64,000 bases of DNA, taken from positions 310,001 through 374,000 of the forward strand of contig VGFQ01000002.1 in assembly GCA_016868815.1 (NCBI GenBank), read 5' to 3'. Under the pieces are notes generated by a model, which saw only the letters and a list, made by a program, of their open reading frames with translations, did not search any database and was not told the origin of the DNA. Source of the DNA: Bacteroidota bacterium. GTDB lineage: Bacteria; Bacteroidota; Bacteroidia; Chitinophagales; Chitinophagaceae. Positions 60,101 through 64,000 of this stretch are shown in pieces; within the stretch, counting starts at the first letter, position 1, and each line of letters starts with the position of its first letter. A program made the position numbers and the translations under genes.

Positions 60101-60756
60101 GTGCGTTGACTGTAATACACGGTCTGACCATCGGCGCTGACGAAAGGGTCGATGGTCTTTTGGTTGGCCGGCTCCGGGTTGAGCTGGATGCCACCACCGC
60201 CATCGCGGTGATACATCCATAGCTTAGGGATCCTCCTTCCTTTGGAGGCGATGATATAGTCGCCGTCAGGGGTCCAGACGGCGGAGGGGAAGTCGTCAAC
60301 CCGCTCCTTGGTGAGCTGGATGGTGTCCTTCCGCTCGAAATCGATGTACCAGAGGTTGTCGCTGCCGGAGCGGTCGCTGGTAAACAAAAGCCTCTTTCCG
60401 TCAGGGCTGTAGCGCGGGTGAGTTTCCCAGGCCATTCCCTTGGTCACGGGCGTTGCCTCGCCCCCGGAGATCGGCAGGGTATAGATGTCGCCCATCAGGT
60501 CGAAGGCGATGGTTTGGCCATCCGGGCTGACATCCAGGCTCATCCACGTGCCTTCTGCGGTGGTGAAGCGTACCTCCCGTTGGGGCTGTAGGGGAAGGTC
60601 CTTGAAGGAGGTATAGGGCAGACTGTCTTTCCGGCTGGTATCAGACGACGGGAAGGCGGGCGGTAAGTGACTGTCGGTCCAGGTGGGAAAGTCTTTTGTT
60701 TGGAGGAATACCAGTAGAGAGGCCGCCAGGCTGGTGAGGAGGATGTTGCGGAGCAT
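57184..60756 (-). CDS. Secreted TolB-propeller plus metal-dependent amidohydrolase fusion
   Basis: A 1190-residue secreted enzyme. A signal-like N-terminus is followed by a TolB/WD40-like propeller (about 60-700) with repeated strands such as SPDGKRLLFTSDRSG and SPDGAQLAFVSWEEK. A charged helical segment rich in Lys/Asp/Ser (about 710-770) leads to an amidohydrolase barrel with the metal motif FVDTHSHMWPFWG. The closing strand LEAGKLADILILDKNPLEDI is typical of imidazolonepropionase/prolidase-like members. The substrate is unknown; homologues are annotated as dipeptidases or cytosine-deaminase-like. It is the last GC-rich gene before the AT-rich end. Confidence 0.9.
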   Translation of the reverse strand: MLRNILLTSLAASLLVFLQTKDFPTWTDSHLPPAFPSSDTSRKDSLPYTSFKDLPLQPQREVRFTTAEGTWMSLDVSPDGQTIAFDLMGDIYTLPISGGEATPVTKGMAWETHPRYSPDGKRLLFTSDRSGSDNLWYIDFERKDTIQLTKERVDDFPSAVWTPDGDYIIASKGRRIPKLWMYHRDGGGGIQLNPEPANQKTIDPFVSADGQTVYYSQRTGSWNYNALLPQYQIGAYDRKKGVSLTITSRYGSAFTPTLSRDGKWMAYGSRYEDKTGLVLRNLSTGDEHWLAYPVQRDEQESIAPQGVLPGMCFTPDNQRLLASWGGKIHQIPLSGGAMTEIPFRASLRLEMGPRLYTSYAVSDSAQALATQIRDAVPSPDGRMLAFTALNRLYVMDYPNGTPRRLTTHAFTEAMPAWSPDGAQLAFVSWEEKAGGGLWKVPVKGGTAVRLSQQPGLYMQPVWSHNRRIAFFKGPKRSFEELEGMMVNDAEAEIVWIPEVGGIPMRIDLARNRGNLHVTHDTSRLFLNGSGGTLLSIRWDGTDEKTHLKVTGITTYGSVAEADGHGHTDPAYSMGLPVRNTKSVNACMLPESAGMQEPQNAPSAAETILMAPVGDKAIAQVNNNIYVITVPQAGKTPSVSVADPSNASFPSRQLTVIGGEFPAWEGNGDKVHWSLGNGHWIYDVSRAKTFEDSLKVARKLEDRRKTDSLASLAKAGPEVKKWADSLAKKRSDSLTALYKADTALARKDSLAKTAAKDPKYEPAEFAVKVAYRRDIPKSAILLRNARIITMKGYDVIEQGDILVVDSRIRAVGPTGTLAVPPGTVTVDCSGRTLTPGFVDTHSHMWPFWGLHKNQVWIYAANLAYGVTTTRDPQTATTDVLTYADMVEAGQIAGPRIYSTGPGVGFWSYNLKDLEQTRNVLKQYSRYYNTKYIKMYLVGNRQHRQWVIMAAKEQGLMPTTEGGLDYKLNMTQLLDGYPGHEHSIPVHPLHGDVIRSIAESKMTVTPTLLVAYGGPWAENYWYTVKSPLKDDKLRRFTPYEEFSSKIRRRTGALGGWFTEEDHVFAKHAQGIRSLVEADGLSGVGSHGQLQGLGYHWELWSMSSGGMKNHDALRTATILGATGLGLDKDLGSLEAGKLADILILDKNPLEDIQHTNTIRQVMKNGRLYDGNTLDEVLPTPRKLEVNWMRPKPF

Positions 60757-61247
60757 GTAACAGGTTTATGGATGAAAAATACGGATTCTGCCGTAGCGGA
60801 GGGGGCGGGCAGTCAGTAGATTTGGAAAACAGACAAATGTCGGGTGGATTCGTAAAAATTGTACTTCTGGCGCCTCAACAGAAAATACCCGCTGCCCGGG
60901 GGTATCCGCAGCCAGGACAAGCTAATGAAGAGTCCATCGCTTGCGAGAGAGCGGGGGTGGTGTATGTGAAGCCGGAGATGTAGGATGGACGGGCTGGGTG
61001 ACAAACAAGACAACGCTGCGCAACACACGTTCAGGGATCGGACCCTTGCTGTATCAGTTTCCGCATGAATGGTACCGGGGAAGTTGCGGCACTAGAGAAA
61101 GAGGCTTAGCGTACGGTTCATGGTTCGGTCTTGGTTCCTACCCCAAATCCTTCACCTGCCTCGGTATAGGTCTGTCGGATGGTACGATAAATGACTGTAA
61201 TAAGTTGAATGGAAAATATAAAATCGTTTTACAACATACAGAAAGAT
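60757..61247. other. Gene-poor junction between host chromosome and AT-rich segment
   Basis: I see no supportable gene in these 491 bp. To about 61170 the composition is mixed, with GAAGCCGGAGATG and, at 61110-61120, GCGTACGGTTC, which resembles the 3' half of a group II intron domain V. The complementary 5' half is not evident, so this is only a hint. From about 61190 the sequence turns AT-rich. Confidence 0.4.
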
Positions 61248-61337
61248 TTAAGATTTGGTCGCCAAATAGATCCAAATAATTGTCACAATTACTATCAGTC
61301 CAAATAGAAGGTTTATGTATGTTGGTAAATTTTTCAT
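61248..61337 (-). CDS. Possible 29-residue membrane peptide, perhaps a truncated cassette gene
   Basis: A short frame encoding a basic start (MKNLPTYIN), one hydrophobic helix (LLFGLIVIVTIIWIYLA) and then TKS and a stop. It begins about 30 bp after the palindromic element at 61364-61498, as the other genes of this AT-rich region do after theirs. It may be a real small membrane protein or the start of a longer gene cut at the island edge. I recognise no family. Confidence 0.3.
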   Translation of the reverse strand: MKNLPTYINLLFGLIVIVTIIWIYLATKS

Positions 61338-61363
61338 TGTTGTCTTGATATTTATTTAAAATG

Positions 61364-61498
61364 CCACATAACGTTTTACGGCTAAAAGAAGTTGGCGGGT
61401 TTTTACCGATATGCTTTTGCGGAGAAGAATTTTTCATTTACCACAAATTATTCTGCGGAGCTACATGTCGCCAATTTCTCTTAAGTGGTATTATAGGC
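61364..61498. repeat. Imperfect palindrome, attC-like element E3
   Basis: Begins CCACATAACG and ends GTGGTATTATAGGC. Arms AAAAGAAGTTGGCG (61384-61397) and CGCCAATTTCTCTT (61469-61482) pair at 12 of 14 positions, or all 14 if G-T pairs count, around a 71-nt loop. It separates the short membrane ORF from the L,D-transpeptidase gene. Weaker than the element at 62033. Confidence 0.45.
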
Positions 61499-61511
61499 TG
61501 CTTTTAAAAAG

Positions 61512-61991
61512 TTATGGATGTATTTCAATTATCACACCATCATTAACTGCTTTATAAATTTCGTCTATTTCATCATTTGTAAGTGCTATGCAACCTTTTG
61601 TCCAATCACGCCATCGGTGAAACCTTTTGAACCAGCCATATTCATCTCCAAGTCCGTGAACTAGTACATCACAACATTCACCCCATTCTCCAACTCCAAT
61701 TGCTTTGTGATATTGGGTCTGGGGCTTCTTCTTGCCTTTAAAGCGTCCTTCAGGTGTTAGATTGTCGCCTTCTTTAGTTTTCTTCCCTACACCTTTTCTT
61801 CCAAGAGAAACTTTATAGGATGCAATTAAATCTTCTTTGTAAAATAATAAAAGTTCATGTTTAGCTTTATTAATTACAATTTTGTCAGCTTTTTGACTAT
61901 CTTTTAATTTCTCTTCTGGATAAAAGTAATAACAGACCAATCCTAACAACATAATTAGAGTTGTAAGTTTAAAAATTTTGCTTTTTTTCAT
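61512..61991 (-). CDS. Small L,D-transpeptidase (YkuD) family protein, AT-rich
   Basis: 159 residues with an N-terminal membrane anchor or signal (KLTTLIMLLGLVCYYFYP). The YkuD core starts KIVINKAKHELLLFYKEDLI. The catalytic region is VLVHGLGDEYGWFKRFHRW, then DWTKGCIALTNDEIDEIY with the His and the nucleophilic Cys. The start of a glycine-rich strand (SLGRKGVGKKTKEGDNLTPE) matches the short L,D-transpeptidases of this family. Its AT-rich codon use differs clearly from the GC-rich genes to the left, including the other L,D-transpeptidase at 34.7 kb, and suggests transfer. It sits between two palindromic elements. Confidence 0.88.
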   Translation of the reverse strand: MKKSKIFKLTTLIMLLGLVCYYFYPEEKLKDSQKADKIVINKAKHELLLFYKEDLIASYKVSLGRKGVGKKTKEGDNLTPEGRFKGKKKPQTQYHKAIGVGEWGECCDVLVHGLGDEYGWFKRFHRWRDWTKGCIALTNDEIDEIYKAVNDGVIIEIHP

Positions 61992-62032
61992 TTTATATGA
62001 TTTTATTTAAACTTGTTGTCTGATTAAAAGTT

Positions 62033-62113
62033 GCCTATAACGGTTTGTGTAGGCGATGTTGCCTTGTGTTGCGCCTGCGGAAAGGCAATATTGCTTACAC
62101 GCTGTTACCTGCT
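62033..62113. repeat. Strong imperfect palindrome, attC-like element E1
   Basis: Starts GCCTATAACGG and ends GCTGTTACCTG. Arms of 19 nt (62047-62065, starting GTGTAGGCGATG; 62082-62100, ending ATTGCTTACAC) pair at 16 positions, and the other three are G-T pairs, so on one strand the stem is complete. The loop is 16 nt. The outer TAACGG/CTGTTA also pair partly. It lies between two cassette-like genes. The shape (TAAC..GTTA, about 80 bp, bulged stem) is that of integron attC sites. Confidence 0.6.
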
Positions 62114-62138
62114 GGCGTTTTGTCTTTCGTTGTTGTCA

Positions 62139-62823
62139 TTAGTTTTCTTTTACTGTTGTCAATAATTCGCTGTCAAAAATTGCTGCTGGTGAAATTACAA
62201 TTTCTTCTGTTGGGATTTTGTCACCGTAACGTTCTTTCATTTTCTGCTTAACAGCTTCATTTGTCAGGTCAAAGTTGCTTAGTTTTTCAAGTTTCCCAAT
62301 TTCAATTCCTGTCGAACGTTGATATATTTTCCAAATGAGTTCAGAGCAATAAATTTTGTCGTCCGACCACTCAAAAGCCAGGTCATAATTTTTGCCTTTG
62401 AATTTTTCACCTTCCTTCTTCATTTTTTGGAGTATCTTGGCAGTCAAAACTTGATCTGCGTTTTTAAGTCTTTTGATTACAAAATGTCCGTCTTTGCCAC
62501 GAGCAATCCATTTGTCAAGCGGTGTTGTCTTAACTGGCTGAATTGCTTCAAAAACGTAAAACTGTCCATTGTCGCTGTAAATAATTCCGCAATGCGAATA
62601 CTTTGAGTTTGTCGCAAGTTGAATGGCTTTACTTTGTCCTGAAAGCGAAGTTTGAAATATTAGGTCGCCATTTTTTATTTCATCATTGTCGGCAAGTTGC
62701 TTTACTTCTATTTTCGCATTGTCAAGTCGGTATTTTGGGTAATAATTTTTTTTTTTGTTTAAGGTAAAGTATACCGAAAATTGTCAGCCCTAAAAGTCCA
62801 AGTATGATAATTCCTTTTTTCAT
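62139..62823 (-). pseudogene. YiiX/NlpC-P60-like permuted cysteine hydrolase, frameshifted in an A11 tract
   Basis: The start MKKGIIILGLLGLTIFGILY is a membrane anchor or signal. After LKQKKK the frame ends at once because the coding strand carries eleven A (62746-62756). With ten, it would continue QKKNYYPKYRLDNAKIEVKQ to the stop at 62139, giving about 227 residues. The rest matches the YiiX/YebB-like permuted papain-fold family: NGDLIFQTSLSGQSKAIQLA, NSKYSHCGIIY with the His, YVFEAIQPVKTTP, and DDKIYCSELIWKIYQRSTGI with the Cys. Homologues act on cell-wall or acyl substrates. A sequencing error in the tract, or slippage, is as likely as true inactivation. Confidence 0.8.
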
Positions 62824-62874
62824 TGTTATTTCTTTTTGTTGTTATTTCTTTTTGTCGTGTCGTTCGCTACGCTT

Positions 62875-63015
62875 GCAGGTAACGGTTTGTAGCTACCAGA
62901 AGGTAGGGCTTTTGAAACACTACACTTTCAATTTAGCACCAAAGTTCATTAGTAGCACCAAAGTTTAAATAACCCACAACCACCCCACTTGCGGGTAGGT
63001 GCGTTTATGGGCTGG
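62875..63015. repeat. Intergenic element E2 sharing TAACGGTTTGT with E1
   Basis: Contains TAACGGTTTGT at 62880-62890, identical to 62038-62048 in E1, then a small hairpin CTACC-AGAA-GGTAG. Its far end is GGCTGGTTAC. The arms do not form one clean stem, so it is weaker than E1. It separates the YiiX-like gene from the next lipoprotein gene. Confidence 0.4.
62934..62965. repeat. Pair of 13-bp direct repeats TAGCACCAAAGTT
   Basis: TAGCACCAAAGTT occurs at 62934-62946 and 62953-62965, 19 bp apart start to start. Only two copies, so not a CRISPR. It lies inside element E2. Confidence 0.6.
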
Positions 63016-63423
63016 TTACTGTTTACTGTAAAATTTACCTCCAATAATTCTTAAGCCTTCGTCTGTAACTTTTGCATTTCCGATTAATTCATCGTTCCCA
63101 AAAGCATCTTTGTGGTATAAGGATAAATTCTCGGCTGTCCCTGTCCAATTACCATAATCGGGTGTTCCATCCCCAACAGAGGCTTGTATTATGAGCGTAC
63201 CGCCACTACGTAGAATAATTGTTGACTGCATACCAACATTGTCGGTGCCTGAATATGTACCAGCAATTTGAGTTTCCTTTTTTGTCTCTTGGTTTGATGA
63301 ACTACCACTAGAATTTTCAGAATCAAAAGAGTTGCTTTTACTTGAGTTATTGCTGCATGCATTGAATAGAAGCAAACCTGTTAAATACGATATGATTGCT
63401 ATTGCGCTTTTTAAGTGTTTCAT
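63016..63423 (-). CDS. Small lipoprotein of unknown function, AT-rich
   Basis: 135 residues with a signal peptide and the lipobox LLFNACSNN. A Ser/Asn-rich linker of about 30 residues follows, then a compact beta domain (IAGTYSGTDNVGMQSTIILR, YGNWTGTAENLSLYHKD, LRIIGGKFYSK) that looks like a small lipocalin-like or MORN-like fold. I recognise no named family. The Gly-Thr-Tyr-x-Gly opening recalls the LGNYHGIQSS part of the next gene, so the two may be distant paralogues. It lies 12 bp from the next lipoprotein gene, with which it is probably co-transcribed. Confidence 0.75.
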   Translation of the reverse strand: MKHLKSAIAIISYLTGLLLFNACSNNSSKSNSFDSENSSGSSSNQETKKETQIAGTYSGTDNVGMQSTIILRSGGTLIIQASVGDGTPDYGNWTGTAENLSLYHKDAFGNDELIGNAKVTDEGLRIIGGKFYSKQ

Positions 63424-63435
63424 TTGGTTACATAA

Positions 63436-64000
63436 TTATTTAATTTTTTCAATTGAAAATTCTGGCTCGTTGCTGCCATTACAAATTCCCTTCATATCAT
63501 TTTTGTTGATTGTCAAAACATAAATAGGGTTTGAGTTTTGGCCATCACTCAAAGAACATTCAACTTTAGTTATGTTACTTTCATTCGAAATGATTTTGTA
63601 ACTCCCTTCATAGTAAACTCTGCTGTTGTCTTCAAGATTGATTTGTTGTAGGCTGACGATAGAATTTTCTTTAATTAGGAATTTGTAGTCGCTTGACGGA
63701 ACTGAAATCTTATTTCCGTTAATTACGATATCATCACCATACTGATTTTTCATAACATAACTGCTTTGAATACCGTGATAATTACCTAAAAATTCAGTCG
63801 ATAACCCCTCGGTTTTATTATCAGATATTTTTTTAGACTCATTTGGTGGTGAGTTGTTATTTAATAGTTGATTAGGATCGACAGTAACTAACTCCTTTTG
63901 AGCTACTTCCTCTGTTATATCAACTGAGCTCTTGTCTGTTGCATTGCCACAACCAAAGAAAGTTATTGTGAGAGTTCCAATTATTAGTATAAAATAGGTA
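63436..64000 (-). CDS. Lipoprotein of unknown function, N-terminus beyond the window
   Basis: About 188 codons are present; the first few residues lie past the right edge. The frame runs FILIIGTLTITFFGCGNATD, with FFGC as the likely lipobox, then an Asn/Ser/Lys-rich linker. A beta-rich domain follows: STEFLGNYHGIQSSYVMKNQ, VPSSDYKFLIKENSIVSLQQ, VYYEGSYKIISNESN, VECSLSDGQNSNPIYVLTIN. It is AT-rich like its neighbours. An internal ATG at 63753 is in the middle of the domain and not the start. No family recognised. Confidence 0.7.
   Translation of the reverse strand, partial: TYFILIIGTLTITFFGCGNATDKSSVDITEEVAQKELVTVDPNQLLNNNSPPNESKKISDNKTEGLSTEFLGNYHGIQSSYVMKNQYGDDIVINGNKISVPSSDYKFLIKENSIVSLQQINLEDNSRVYYEGSYKIISNESNITKVECSLSDGQNSNPIYVLTINKNDMKGICNGSNEPEFSIEKIK

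Noticed and set aside
61138-61437. 99-codon minus-strand frame across the junction
   Set aside because: It runs through palindrome E3 and across the composition change; the translation is low in structure. The shorter frame at 61248-61337 is the better candidate.
62934-62965. Direct repeats as a possible CRISPR fragment
   Set aside because: Only two 13-bp copies with a 6-bp gap; far too short for repeat-spacer units.

Overview
The window looks like chromosome of a GC-rich member of the Bacteroidota, probably near the Chitinophagales (family level is a guess). The evidence is TAnnTTTG-type -7 promoter elements ahead of many genes, a carboxypeptidase-regulatory-domain TonB receptor, futalosine-pathway menaquinone synthesis (mqnE), an SDR-type threonine dehydrogenase, bacillithiol genes (bshC and a bstA/YfiT-like protein), and secreted M14, M1, VPS10-like and TolB-amidohydrolase proteins. 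No rRNA, tRNA, CRISPR array or insertion sequence was recognised.

Positions 1-5711 are a leftward run: rpe, a TonB-dependent receptor, phoH, a lipoprotein, crcB, a half-size TauE permease and the start of an ECF sigma factor. From 5.8 to 24.4 kb single housekeeping genes alternate in strand: tdh, mqnE, nupC, a flippase, a TylF-like methyltransferase, trxA, dnaE, pspC, an M1 peptidase, a peptide-binding lipoprotein, an FAD oxidoreductase, msrA and mutS2. A rightward block follows: quinoprotein dehydrogenase, rimO, bshC. Behind it lie two decayed genes at 29.7-30.6 kb: the C-terminus of a MauG/cytochrome c peroxidase, and the membrane domain of what looks like a pentameric ligand-gated ion channel.

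From 30.8 to 43 kb there are purK-purE-deoC leftward, then hppD, an L,D-transpeptidase, fbp coupled to an orphan ABC ATPase, an FKBP isomerase, bstA and a Nudix hydrolase rightward. After these come folC, a frameshifted tonB-like gene and a radical SAM gene. From 43 to 61 kb there is a broken propeller lipoprotein, an M14 peptidase, a 2-oxoacid dehydrogenase E2, cinA, an L-fucose-type cluster (SDR, FucP permease, mutarotase), an M20 amidohydrolase, a VPS10-like propeller and a TolB-amidohydrolase.

At about 61.2 kb base composition drops sharply to AT-rich. The last 2.8 kb holds small, one-gene leftward units separated by imperfect palindromes, one of them with two 19-nt arms pairing fully if G-U pairs are allowed. 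This resembles gene cassettes with attC-like sites, but no integrase is visible. Two further themes recur. Five genes carry frame disruptions, most of them at homopolymers, so real decay and sequencing error must be separated. Several genes have a TAnnTTTG-like element 3-4 nt before the start codon, which suggests leaderless mRNAs.
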